From contig JAVSML010025185.1 in the NCBI GenBank assembly GCA_038503035.1, forward strand, positions 71,039 through 135,038: a stretch of 64,000 bases of DNA, given 5' to 3'. A program made the translations under genes and the position numbers. Position 1 is the stretch's first letter, and the number at the start of each line of letters is the position of its first letter. Shown piece by piece: positions 33,251-45,862 of this stretch. Source of the stretch: Crocodylus rhombifer. Taxonomy: Eukaryota; Chordata; Crocodylia; Crocodylidae. The notes beneath the pieces were generated by a model. That model ran no database searches, was not told the origin of the DNA, and saw only the letters and a program-made list of their open reading frames with translations.

Positions 33251-36200
33251 TCTAGTATGGACTACCTGCATCATTATCATAAGGGGAAGGGACATTGTTT
33301 TTTGTTTTGTTTTGTTTTTTTACTTTCATTAATCTTAATTACAAAAAAAAAATTTAAAAAGCCCAACCAGCCCAAAGCAACCAATTAAAAGCACAGAACT
33401 TAATATGGACCTGGTCATGAAAACAAAGAATCACCAAAAAACAACAATTCAAATAAAGTGAGAATGAGGAAAACCCTTGTACCTCCCAATTTCCATGTAC
33501 CCGTGATAATACTTTAAGGACCAGCTAGCCCTCCTTCACAGCACACACTGCCCCCCGCAATGGCCCAGTGGGATGCAACCTGGTCACAAGTTACTTTAGG
33601 GCAAAGTGTTTAAACTCAAAGACCAGATGCATCCAAACTTGGAGCCATAAAATGTGGAGGGTGTCATTAGACCTAGCAAGCTGGTTTCAGCAGCTCTTCA
33701 GCATTGTCGTCTTATCCTGGCCTAGGAAGAAGTTGTCCAGGCAGATTATATACCCCCGGAGCTGCCCAGTGAGGGATCTCACTGAAGTCTAAGTACAGCG
33801 CACCAAAGAGAGCCTTAAGGTCAGCAAAGAATGGTTACTGCTGGAGGGAACTTGCTACAAAGCAACTACTTCCTCACATCTGTCTAATTGCTTAGGAGGG
33901 AAGAAAGTTTAACTGAAAATGGAGAAATAAGCTACATTAGGAATAGGGGTTTGCTTCCTCTTTGGGCAAAGGGAAGGTGAAGTGTGGTGGCTGTGACCAA
34001 ATTATGTCCAATCCCCCTGCCTGTCTCTTGCGGGAGAGCCCTTTATTTAGTATGGATTGCAGCAAGACAGTCTAGCCCTCAGTAGGAGGCTGAAAAAATA
34101 GTTTGAAAGAGATGAGCTTGCTGGACCAAGTGACAACTCGTTACAAAAATGTATTATAGTATGTTCCTCTCCAACAGCATATGGGGTGGATAGACTATCA
34201 TTATTCTGCCATCTTGTTATTTAAAATTATTTCAAAAGTTGTGACACTTTCATTTTGAAATTCAAAACAGCTCTTACACTATGAAAAACTTCTTTTGTTT
34301 TAAAGTGCTGAGGATGGGAAAAGACAGCAAACCAAGGTACCGGTTTCACCTCCCATACCTGCATTATGTGAAGAGCTGAATTTCATCTTTGAGAGGATGC
34401 AGAGAGGGCATGGAGAAGTAATTGGTGGTATTTTACCTTCAGGAAGCCTGACAGGAGAGGAGTCTGGAGAGGTGAGGGACTGTGCACCAGTTTTGGTGTT
34501 GGAAGCTAGGCTGGGATTGGATGAAGACCATAAAGAGACCAAGACTGGGGAAGGAGACTAGATGTGGATGAGGAGACCAGGGAGTAGAAACGAACAGAGA
34601 TGGGAAGTCATAGTCATGAGAGTTTGGACCAATGAGACAAGGAGTAGGGGACGGTAAGAGGGAGTCAGGCTAGAAAGAAGGGGGAAGAAGGGTCTGTAAG
34701 AACACTTTCTTCTGAAACCCTGAAAGGTTCTCAAGATTCAATATTCCTCCTCTCCCAGTGAAGCTAGTATCATCCTATCTTGTGCTGGTTTGAACTGACA
34801 ACCTATTGTTCCTCTCTGTTACTTTGCTAGCTCAAGTGTCAGAGGCCCGTGTCCTGAGGTTAAAAATTCCAATCCTCTTTATGACCTGTTTGTTTCAATA
34901 TGATGCCAAATAACCATATTGCTATTTTTGAAGCAAACTGAAAAAAAGAATGAAAAGAAATCATACCCCCCCATCCACATTAGAAGGGCATTAACATTGA
35001 AAAGTGAAAACACTCAAAAAGTTAGAGATGGCAGAATAAGGCAGACTATGTAACCTCAGTCCAGCCCCTTGTGTGACTGTGTACTTAGACTTATTTGGTT
35101 AATTCCCAACATATTAATTTCATTATTGAAATAAGTCAAGAAGCTTGGCAGCTTGTATTTTGTAGGACTGTACCTCTTTTGTTTCAGAGTAGTAAATGAG
35201 GCTGGGGATTGCAGGAAGAAAAAGAAGAGTTTTATGGTTAAGGTACTTGAATGTCCCTGCAGGAATTGGATTCTGATATGCTTTCCACAGTTCCTATGTG
35301 ATGCTGGACAAGTCATACTTTAAACTACTTGTAAAATCTTCACTCTCTTTAAGCCCAGATTAACACTTTTAGGTCTGATGTACAGAAGTGCTAAATTAAA
35401 GTTGACTGGAGATTTAATTTGAATATAAGAATGCTCTATAAATACCCTGATAGGGGCATTTAAGATGGGAAAGAAAGATAGCAGTTACTTCTGATCTCAG
35501 TTTGCCCATCTGCATAATGGAGATAACGCTTCTCCTGTTAAGATTTAATCTGTCATTGTTTGATACATCCAGATTTTGCAGTGATGAACATCATAGAAAA
35601 ATGCTTTCAGAAATAAATAATTTTGTATTCAGAGCCTGGTTTGAAAAGTAAAGCAAATAACGCATGAGGCCAGACCTTGAACAATTAGGATAAAAAAAAA
35701 AATTACAGTAGCTGGTTGCTTGGGAAAGAGAACCTGTGGAGAAAAACAATAGTCTGTAATCATAGTAGAACTGTATCATAATTCAGATGTATGAGAAGCT
35801 GAATTTACATTGCTTAGTCCACGTTGTTTCTGGCATTTCCTAGCTTTTGTGTGATTGACTTTGCAATAATAATATTCCTTTAATGTTAATTTGTGTGTAT
35901 AATCATCCTTCATTCAGACACACATGCTTACATCTTCCTAAAGGGCCAGGAGTTCCTCTTCCAGAATCAAATATACTAAAAGCATCTACTGCCTTCTAGA
36001 GAAGTCCGACTTTGAGACGTCACCGTAGTAATGTCAGCAGCATTGTAGATGTGGGGATGATAGGAGGAGGACCTATGAAGTTCATGACAGATTGACATTT
36101 GCTTTGCAGCTGTGTAGATCTGAAGTGACCTTCAGCCTCTCCTTTCTTTCATATGTGCTGCTGCTCATAGTAATGGGAACATGAATCACAAAGCAGCTGT

Positions 36201-37842
36201 AACCTGCTGCCTCATACCACACCTGTACCTCTAACCCCTCCATAGTAGGCAGGCAAAAGGAGGCTACAAAGGAGTAATTGTTGCCATTTTAGTTCCTGTT
36301 TTCATGTATATAACCACTTGCTTTTTTAAAAACATTATTTCATGAAAAGAGTGTCAAAGTGGTAAAACCTCATGAACCCTGTGTGCACTGTGCTATAGAA
36401 GTACTGGATGACAGCTAATAAAATACATTTTCTAGCACTTATTCAGGCTGCTAGTAAGAACCTAACCGACTGGTTAGCTTCTGACTCTCAGCAGGCTACA
36501 TGACCCTCAAGCAACAGAAACATTAGCCTACCCACACACAATAACAGATGATACTCCTTTAACATACTCTTTAAACCTATGAAGAATTATACCCTCATCA
36601 CCTATTGGTATCAATTGTGCAGTGTCAAATCAGTTTAAGAAATAATTAGTTCTCCATTGGGATACCATGGATACAGCATATTAAACACTACATATACACA
36701 GTTTTCATTTACAAGCAAATCATGTAAAACCATAAACACATTTATGGTTGAGTTGAACTAAAAAGTACAAGTCCCATAAATAATTGAGCTGCTTCAAATA
36801 TGTGGATCCTTTAATTACCCTCCTGGTATAAGCCTCCAACAAAGGATGTACATTTTCCCCTCAGTGTTTCATAGGAATAGTTTACCAGAGAGAATACCAA
36901 AGTTTTTTTTTTTTTTTTTATGTTTTTTGGAGAAAATTTCTGTTACCCATTAAGCTTTATTTCACAATATGAAATCTTAATAGATTTCTGCCTGTGCTCA
37001 GTGAAAGCAGAGGCAGCCCTATAAGTTAGGTTCTCAGACACTGATATTTACACAAAGGGAAGTCATATTTTAACCATGGGGGCTATAGAAGGACTTCTCA
37101 GTCCTACATTTGGAAGCCAAAACTAGTGCTTTGGCACATAAATATCCTTTCAGTGTACTAAAGTGCTGACTGAAGCCTCTACACATGGGATTTGGATGCA
37201 TTGTTTATGAATCCATATTTAAAAACTGGCCTGTTTGTCACTGAATGCTGCTTTATCTTGCTACAATGATATCACAAGGCCATATTAAAGAACAAAACAA
37301 AAAACCATAAAAGAAAAGCTATCTCCTGGGTCCTCAGCTTCTGTAAATGGATGTAGCTTCACTCAGTTCAGCAAGACTAGCACCAAACTTTTATTCCTAC
37401 AGTTATATAAACAAGAAACAGCATTAATGTCTTGTCCTTATCCTCAAGCCAAGGATATCTCAGTCACCTGAAGAGGGATATCTACCTTCTGATAGAAATG
37501 TGAGAGAGGAAGGACTCCTGAAGAGGCAGAGGGGAAACAGCTGCTCATCCTGAGAGTTTCTCATTATCCCAAATAGCAAATGTGTTCTTTGGGGAAGACA
37601 GCAAAGAAATAGGTCTCTACCCTCCAGAGGACTTTACTTTCTCTTCTGTACTCTCTCAAAAGTTCCCCACACTCTCCCTACAATTTACAGGTGGAGCAAG
37701 CTTGTATGCATGCCACATAGGCTGTGTCTTTCTTTCTGACAAAATGCATAGATACTAGAGCATGTGAGACAGAAAGAGCAAAGGAAAAAGCCTACAAATT
37801 GAGACATAGATGACCTGTCCACCTCAGTCCAAGCCAGCTTTA
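33251..37842. other. No gene recognised; several homopolymer runs
   Basis: AT-rich DNA with a TTTTG-type run at 33297-33320 and poly-T at 36903-36919. The purine-rich stretch 34480-34700 is unexplained. I saw no exon, RNA gene or clear repeat end, although faint old repeats could be present. Confidence 0.5.
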
Positions 37843-38702
37843 ACAGAAACCCCAGCTGGTGGAAAAAGAAGTGGGGGGAGAGAAGGGGCATGGGAGGGCA
37901 GATCAAAGCCCCGCAGTAAAGGAAACAGTGGGGCTTGGGGCTGGAGCTGGGACAGGGACAGGTGCAGGTGCTGCACAGCTGGAGCAGGGCACAGGAGGAA
38001 GCCATGAGCTGCTTGTCCAAGGGGGGTGGCTCCCATTGCTGGTGCATCCTGGGGGAAGCACTTAGGGGTATGTGCTCCCTGGATGTGTGCATGGGGTGAG
38101 GCCATGCTGCTGCTGAGGCGGTGTTGGGCCAAGGCTGTGCTTGGGGTGGGCTGTGTTGGTGCTGGAAGGGTGGGTTGGGGGGGCCATGGTGAATTCTGGG
38201 GTGGACACAGCCCACCCTGTAGCCCCCTCTAGCAGCCCTGCTGCCCATCCCCCATGGCCCCTGGCCCCAGCCTGCAGTGGTAGCTGACCCTTGCCCCATG
38301 CACAAATCTGGGGGTGGGGGGCCCATACACCTCCGTGCCTCCCCCAGGATGTGCCAGCAGTGGGACCTACCCCCTACTCCCCCCGTGCCCCCAGACAAGC
38401 TGCTCATGGCTCTGTCCTGTGCCCCAGCCTGCCTCAGCTGGGCAGCACCTGCCTCCATCCCCAGCCCCAAGCCCCACTCCCTCTCTCACCATGGGGGCCT
38501 CAATTTGCGCCCCCATGCCCCTTCATTCCCCCTTTCCCCCACAGACTTACCAGCCAGATGCTGATGTCCAAGCTGTGCACATGCATACAGCATTTATCAG
38601 TGACATAGGCCACATCAGCCAAATAAAGCTGATTGCCCATAATGTCAATTTTGCTTTTATCAGTGCCAATATTATATGAACCAATGTATCAGTGCACCTC
38701 TA
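37843..38702. mobile_element. hAT-type element with long self-complementary core
   Basis: The left arm (about 37843-38105) is complementary along its length to the right arm (about 38275-38562). For example GGGGCATGGG at 37885 pairs with the CCCATGCCCC stretch at 38513, and CATCCTGGGGGAAGCAC at 38046 pairs with the GTGCCTCCCCCAGGATG stretch at 38336. The right end (TGTATCAGTGCACCTCTA) has the complement TAGAGGTGCACTGATACA, a known style of hAT terminus. The matching left terminus was not found, so this copy has probably lost its outer left end. Core blocks are shared with 21963-23534. The 261-codon minus-strand frame at 37685-38470 is compositional. Confidence 0.7.
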
Positions 38703-39439
38703 GATATAACCTTTTGATGTACTGAGGTGGCAGCGGGCTTGTTAATAAATTCACATTTTGTTTTTTCTGGTCAAGTAACAGTCAAAAAGCATCTGAATGA
38801 CCTGTTTGCAATCAAGGATTTTGGCATTTACAATATCTAATTTTTAGGTATCCAGAGTGGAAGCCAAAACCTAGAGGTAGTCATGTAGAGCCAGACTAAA
38901 AGAAGGATTTATGCATACTAGTTGTTACAGTTAGAATACATGCTCTTTTTTTCCCCTCTTATGCACATTAGCAGACCTAGTGGTGGGCAGAGTGGGGGCT
39001 GCTGCTCCCTAGCCACTTTCTAGTGCTCCATGCACCCTGAGCCCATAGCTACTAGACCCTGGAGCCCCTCTGCCTCCTTTCTAGCACCTCTGCTGCCCAG
39101 GGCACTAAAGATACTTTTTATGCCTTAACTGCAGTTTGTTAAAGTACCATTTAAACATCCATATGAAGACCTATGTGCATTGCTACATTTAAGTCTAAAT
39201 GATCCTATTTGTTGAAATATACAACCTAGTACATGCTTGGAAGGTCCAATATATTTTGCTTGGTATGTCCTCATCTTACACACATGCATGTGCAAAAGAA
39301 ATACTGTTCCAAGTGAGGCCACAGGTCCACCTACCTTGGTGCCCTGTATCTTACAGAAGTAAAGGTCAAGGCAAGAATTTATGCAGGGCCTACCCAGACT
39401 GATCTGTCTCATGTTTCTCTTCCCTTACATCTTCCAGCA
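38703..39439. other. No gene; small GC-rich patch
   Basis: AT-rich DNA with a GC-rich patch at 38970-39110 that resembles other repeat cores in composition. No ends or coding content were recognised. Confidence 0.45.
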
Positions 39440-40145
39440 CTTACAAGCCTAATTTGGAAGTTGCAGCCCTACTATCCTGTTTAATACATGCCATTGTTTG
39501 ATAACCTTGACCATCCTTGTTTCCCTCCTTTGTACCTCTTTTTAGTTCTACTATAATCTCATTTGAGGGTGGGTATAGCCATCCTGAATGCAATATTCAA
39601 GGTGTAGATGTACCATGGATTTATGTACTAGCATTTTATAATGGCATTTTCTGTTTTATTTTCAATTCTTGTGTTAACAAATTCCTAACATTCTGTTTAC
39701 CTTTCTGATGGCCAATGGACACCGTCTTCAGAGAACTAGCCACAATAATTCCAAGGTCTCTTTCTTAACTAGTAACAGCTAACATACATATGTTGTATGT
39801 TAACATGCTGTTCGCTCTCCCAGGCGAAACTCTCCTGGGAATGATTTAACTGTAGTTGTTGTCAGTTTATTTTTCTCCTGGAGTGGCATGTTCTTACTCT
39901 GGGAGAAGAAATCTTAATATCTGTAAACTCGTGTATGGGCATCTAGATATCATGTGCCACTATTGTTGCCCCTTCACTCAATTTTATAAGGTTTCACTGC
40001 AGGTTTTCCATAGCCAATGTTGTTCATTTACAATCCTAAATAATTTGATGTCAGCTGCGGATTTGGCTGCAGCACTATTTACTTGCCCCTTCCCCCCTCC
40101 CATTTCCAACTCATTTGAGGATGTCTTAAACAGAAGAAGCATTTG
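39440..40145 (-). mobile_element. Old CR1/L3-like LINE 3' half
   Basis: On the plus strand the series CAATATTCAAGGTGTAGATG, ACCATGGATTTAT, TAACATTCTGTTTACC, TCAGAGAACTAGCCACAATA, CCAAGGTCTCTTTCTTAACT matches the familiar order of an amniote CR1/L3 ORF2 C-terminal region read backwards. The part at 40045-40140 (GATGTCAGCTGCGGATTTGG...TTAAACAGAAG) corresponds to the upstream stretch after the FADD box. It is diverged, with no open frame. Confidence 0.75.
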
Positions 40146-43100
40146 AGAAGGGAAAGGCGCACAAGTTTAGCACCCATCATGAAGAAGGCATCTCACACCA
40201 AATACCTACGGGTGTGAGCAAGATCCTCGCATGGTAATACAATTGGCTTTTGTGAGAGAGAACTTCCATGAACTACTTTCTGCCCTCCAAAGCAGGAGCA
40301 AATGCACAAAAAAGGTAACAAATACAAAAGTTGGAAATGGCATGAAAATCATATGAGACACAGTAAGATGTGATCATATAGTATTTAAAATAACAACAAC
40401 AATTAGAGAAAGGAAAGCTAGTTACAGCTTTCCTCAGTAGTTCAATGGAGAGAGCTGAGGACATGGGCTGTGTTTTCTGCTCTTGACAGGGGCAATCAAA
40501 CTGCATGCAGTATTCACTGGAGCACTTAAACTTCTGCCTAGTTCAAGTAGTAGTGAACGTGGAGGCAACACAGTTATGCCCATGCAACAGTTTATGCTAC
40601 AGAGTCCTCAATCATCAGCTGCAAGTCAAGGCTGCAGGGCATACATTTTACTAAACTCTAGAAGAGTTTCTCTAGAAGAGAAACAGGGTCACAAGAAGGC
40701 CAACACTAAATACTAAACGTAAGTGTACGTCTCAAATCAAGGACATAAACCAGGCCTATGGGTAACATCTCTATCTACTCAAAACCTAGAACCTGACCTG
40801 AAGGTAGTTCAAAGAACTGAGCAGGTTTCATTTTTGTTGTAATGTGGTTTGTAGTTTAAACCAACCTTTTTTTTTTTTTAAAAAACTTCTTAGAGGTTAG
40901 GGTATAATTATGAAAGATCAGGGGCACCTCCTCCTCATCTGGCCACATTTAAAAAAATTAAGCCACTATAACTGCATTGTGTGTGTGGGCTCAATGCTGT
41001 CAGCATGTATTAGGCATTCTCAGAGCATTTCAACCTGACTAGACCACTAGGGAGATATGGGTATCATTCTGCCTTGTTTTTGGATGGTAACTAGGATTAG
41101 GTATGAGCTAGACACCTAAGACTGGTAAGTTTGGGACAGTTCAGGGTATGCATACAGGCAGAACTTCAGGCACCTGATGAACTCTGAAGTCAGAGAAGAA
41201 GATCCTCAGAGAGTTTCGGTGCCTCTCAGCACCTGCTAACCAGAGTGTGTGCATTTTTTATGACATTTTGGACATACATGCTTGATGTCTGCCTAATTTG
41301 GGTAAATCTCCCCCTTTTTTGCAGGGAGGTTGGAGGACAGGAATTTGTTTCTTGGAACCTAGATGTTGTTGAAAACCAAAATGATATAAAGTAAGGTACT
41401 GAGGTATTTTTGGAAGTGTTCCTCATTTTTTCCAAGAATTTTCCAGGTTGCTCTGCCCACTGTAACATAGGAAGTGTCAGCATTTAGATAATTCATTCAA
41501 AATACTGCTGGCAATTCTGTGAAAGCTTGTACAGTAGAGAGATCTACAGTCCAAGCCATTTAATAGAATTATATGGTGGGGGAAAAAGGGGGAGGGGAAT
41601 ACACAGAAAAGAGGGTTTTAAATCCCAGGCAAGTAAGGAACTTAAGATTCTTAGGTTAGTATGAATAGCTGCAAAGATCCAGAAGAAAAGAGTTGGTGTT
41701 GGTGTGTGATGTATCTTACTTTTTACATTTGCACATAACTAGTTTTTGTTTAATCAGCAACAGAAGTGTTGTTTTGTTTGGAATAAGATTTTATTTGGCC
41801 ATGCTTAGAAAGAGAGATTTAAGCCATAATTACATTGGATGCTCTTCAAAAAGCAAACAATTTACACATTCTGCTAATCAAATGGCACATTATTCCTTCT
41901 ATTCCCCCCTATTTATTCATAAAAATTCTTATTAGCATTGTTTAGAGTATAACCCGAGCTATTTTACTCAGAGACATGCTCATTTTGCCCTTACATGGGA
42001 CACAACTGCTGGCAGGAAATTCCCCTCCACCTTTGAGATATAAAGCAGATATACGTGCAAACACCATCAGTGGTAGCTAGTCTGTACGTGAACGCAGCAG
42101 TCAACATATTGCCAATTGCAGAAGCGCAAACCAACAGATCAGAGAATCTAGGTTTGAAATATGTAATAGAAAACATAATAGAAAACCCTTCCTTCCTAAA
42201 TCCAGCAAAGGAATGAACTGTAATATTAAAACCATGCTTTGCAAAGGGAAAATTCACCTGATGTAGCCAAAGATGCAGTTTCTAAAAGAATAATTTTTAA
42301 GGCCCTAATCCTGTCATTTGTCCTATGCAAGCATACCACCTTGCTCAAGCAAAGCCCATTTATTTCAAGGGTCAGCAAGTACAGATACAATTCCATGGTT
42401 GGGTCCTAGGTACACAGTTATATGTAATGAAACATTTTGTGGGGATTACTTCAATACTCCACTGTGCTAGGAACTTCAAAGTAACCCAGTCAGAGACTGG
42501 CCTTGTTAGGAAAAGTTGACAATCTAAGCAGACAAGACAAAGCACAGGAAGGGAATCAGAGGTGTAGAGTAGTGAAGTAACTTGCTCATGCTCTTAAATT
42601 CCAGGTGAAAATCTGGCCTATCCTGCCTCTCCATTCAGAATGAAACCCAATCGCCTACACTCATAAAGTAAAACTCTGGAGTATCTCGTGGGATAAAATT
42701 ATGAGTCATGATTTCACTCATTTCTGGTGTGAAATATGACAGCTCTTTAAGGGCATGGAAGAGCAGCAGACAGGAATGCATGATGTTTGCAATGGAATCA
42801 GATTATCAAAAGTTCACAGTCAAGCTGTCTGTTCACATTTGCACCCTCATCAGGGCTGCCTTGCAAATTAACATACATGTGCTTTGCTAATTGTGCTGTT
42901 ATTTGTACTATGTAAACAGTTTCAAACAGCTCCCTTCACCCTTATTAGAAAACTATGAAACAGAGGGAAAATTAGTAGCAGGTGACTGCCATAGTAACAG
43001 AGCAAAAAACTTTCTTTTATCTCTGTTCCTCCACTCATCCCCATTCAAATACAGAATGGGATGAAAAAAAACAACACTTAACATTTGGGAAGCTCTATGC

Positions 43101-44057
43101 AGAAGAAAAGGGTCAACTGCATTCTCAAAGGCTGTTGCACATGTTTGGATATGTAGGCAAATTTATGAGGTCTCTTCTATATTTACTTGGATAATAATGA
43201 CCTGAATATATGGAAATCCCTAATGAACCGTGAAACCACTGAACAACACAAAAAGATCACCTACCCTGATGTCTCCGCATACTCTGTAGGTTACTTCCTG
43301 GTTTTGACAGCAGCATAAGGCAATTTACCACCTTAATGAATCAACTTTGCAATTTACCACCATAACAGATCGATATGCTTATTCCAGCTCAAATTTTGTT
43401 AAATAGATTCCAAGGCATTTAAAAGAAAACACCACCTCTAGTTTCTTTCACTATAAAAACCAAACTAGTTTCCTTCTTCTATTCTCTGAAACCAATACCC
43501 TGGATTTAGCTGTCTTGATTTCCAAGCTATTGATGTTCAATATTGCTGAAAAACATCTAAGCACCCGATTGCTTATAATTTTGTGGATAAAGTTATTAGC
43601 TATCATATGGTGCTGCTTTTAGTATCTGTAGAAAGAAAAGGATCACAGAAGGTCAAATCTGGGGGGAAAATATTTGGGTGTAGAAGTTGAGAATAAAGAA
43701 TAATTCCCTAGTCCATATTTTAATTTGGTGGCTGTACATGGATATTGCACTATGGCAACTGCATTTTGCTATGATAAGAGCTGTTGAATGTGAATTTATT
43801 TTTGAGTTTTGTTTCTGTTTACCAGCATTATCTGTCATCAATATCTGTAGAATCTTCATATTTCAAGAATGGTCTTAGCTTTAGTTTTGGCTTCAAAACT
43901 GTAATAATCATGAAGAAAAGAAAGTAACATTTATTTTATTAATTTGAAAGTACAAAAGCCAGTGTAGTACTATTTAATTCCTAAAAATCTATTGTTACTG
44001 AAAAGAAGATATTTGATATCAGATGCTTCCATGTGTACTTTATTCTGGGTTATGATC
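40146..44057. other. No gene; unique DNA with a candidate conserved element
   Basis: AT-rich DNA with no recognised repeat ends. The stretch 42690-42960 has balanced composition, no repeat signature and many homeodomain-like TAAT/ATTA words, and it looks like conserved non-coding DNA. That is an impression only and cannot be tested here. Confidence 0.45.
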
Positions 44058-44290
44058 TTAGAATCATAGAAAATTAGGGTTGGAAGGGACCTCAAAACAG
44101 GAGGACTTGTTCAAAACGGGACCATCTTCAACTATACCATCCCAGCTAAGGCTTTGTCTAGCTGGGTCTTAAAATCCTCCGAGGATGATGGTCAGAATAT
44201 CCATTATTTATTGTCTCCTTAGCAGTTAATCTAAATAGTTTTAAAGGGTTTTCATACATTCTACATCTGCTTATCATTCAGGCAGTGTAT
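44058..44290 (-). mobile_element. CR1 3'-end fragment
   Basis: It begins (plus strand) AGAATCATAGAAAATTAGGG and continues TTGGAAGGGACCTCAAAACAG, then ACCATCCCAGCTAAGGCTTTG and CTTAAAATCCTCCGAGGATG, the standard CR1 3' terminus in minus orientation. It is 5'-truncated after about 230 bp. Confidence 0.88.
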
Positions 44291-45819
44291 TTCACACTGA
44301 AAGCAAAATATCAGCAGCATCTTGTTTCACAACCATTCTAATTCAATGAAAGGTAATGTTTAGGGTGATCACCTTAAATGAATATCATACTAACCACATT
44401 ACTGTAAATAATAGACTATTCAGCCTAAGAGAACTTGCCTCCTCCATGTCTAATATGAATCATCGAAGGATGAAAACAAGGAAGTGCTTTTCATATCAAG
44501 CAAGATATACATATATATGGCAAAAAAATCCAGTGGCATTAATGGGATTTGTGGGTGTGAAAAGAGAATAGGATTGAACCTTTGCTTAACACTTTAGTTT
44601 CTAATTTCCAGAAGAAAGCCAACATCATTATTACTTCCTAAAAGAAAGGCATATGCGCAAAGAAAGAGACCCATATGCTTCTGTGATCTTAAACTTATTG
44701 AATACTGTCCCTATGTGCTAGATTCTAATCTAAAACATAGCTAATTGATGATAAACAAAGCTAGTCATTTATTTAAAAAATAGCTCAACACAGATTTCTC
44801 TCATGACACATTAAATATGATAGGCAGAAGTGGCAGGGTGCTAATTACTCTAGTGATGTGCTCCATTTTCTAAATAGTGAGAACATCAATAATTCATCAG
44901 AAGTGGCTGCTAAAAAATTTAATGTCTGACAATCCAAGCCTGGCAAATAGGAGGATAATCTTTTGTGTCTACTCATTGGCATTCAGACTTTCTTTTCATT
45001 ATAAAATATAAATGCATTGTTCCTACTTGAGGCGGTTTAGATTATAAAAGATGGCAGATGTATAATGTGTCTAGTTTTGATTGTCTGAGGTAGTAAGGCA
45101 GAGCCCAGATGAGAGAAATGCAGATGTCACATATTTAATGAAAATGAGTTTTACAAATACTTTTAATAAAGTCTGAATGGTTTCTGCTAATAGAAACAGT
45201 CCAATTATGTGAAACTGTCTATAGCAATATAAAAATATGGAGTAATCAGATAGTTTCACTGGCTGAAAATTGTATGTCCTAGAAAATGTCCCCACTTATT
45301 ATGGAAGAGGTTAATTGGATGCATCAACATTTCATGAAAATATCATTAATTACAGTGATCCTAAATTACATTGTCAAAATGGACTTGTAAAGTGACATCT
45401 ATACTTATGCAAACTTTTAACTTTTGCAGTAATAATGACACAATAAGTAATGAGAATACTTTGCTTATAGTTGATGCATATGTATTTGAAAATTGAAAGT
45501 TAGAAAGATTTTGCTTCCCCTTTAATAAAAAATAAGAAAAGTTAGCTAGAACATAAAATTTAACCACAGATGTAGCCAAAATCACTAGGACCCAGATCAA
45601 AGGTATTTGGGAGCTTGAAATCATTGGCAGGTAGTACCTAATTAGGAAATAGTTGCCTACATACTGTTGTGGATGTGGATCTACATCCCTGTTCTGCTTA
45701 AAAACTTTAACTGAAGAATTCAAACAATTTATTTCTAACAGTACAATGCTTAAACATCAGTTAAGCAATGGTATTTTATCCTTAACGCTTCAAACAAAAA
45801 TCTTAAATGAAGGTCTTAT
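44291..45819. other. No gene recognised
   Basis: AT-rich DNA. The 44780-45060 stretch has no repeat character and may be conserved non-coding sequence; this is unverified. The 120-codon minus frame at 45361-45723 has no domain. Confidence 0.45.
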
Positions 45820-45862
45820 AAAACAAACAAACAAACAAACAAACAAACAAACAAACAAACAA
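45820..45862. repeat. (AAAC)n microsatellite, about 10 units
   Basis: An uninterrupted AAAC tandem run. It produces the KQTNKQTNKQ-type peptide in the plus frame, which is an artefact. Confidence 0.97.

Noticed and set aside
37685..38470. 261-codon minus-strand open frame, the longest in the window
   Set aside because: It spans a palindromic GC-rich transposon core and its flank. Overlapping open frames on both strands and proline/histidine/cysteine-rich composition point to chance.
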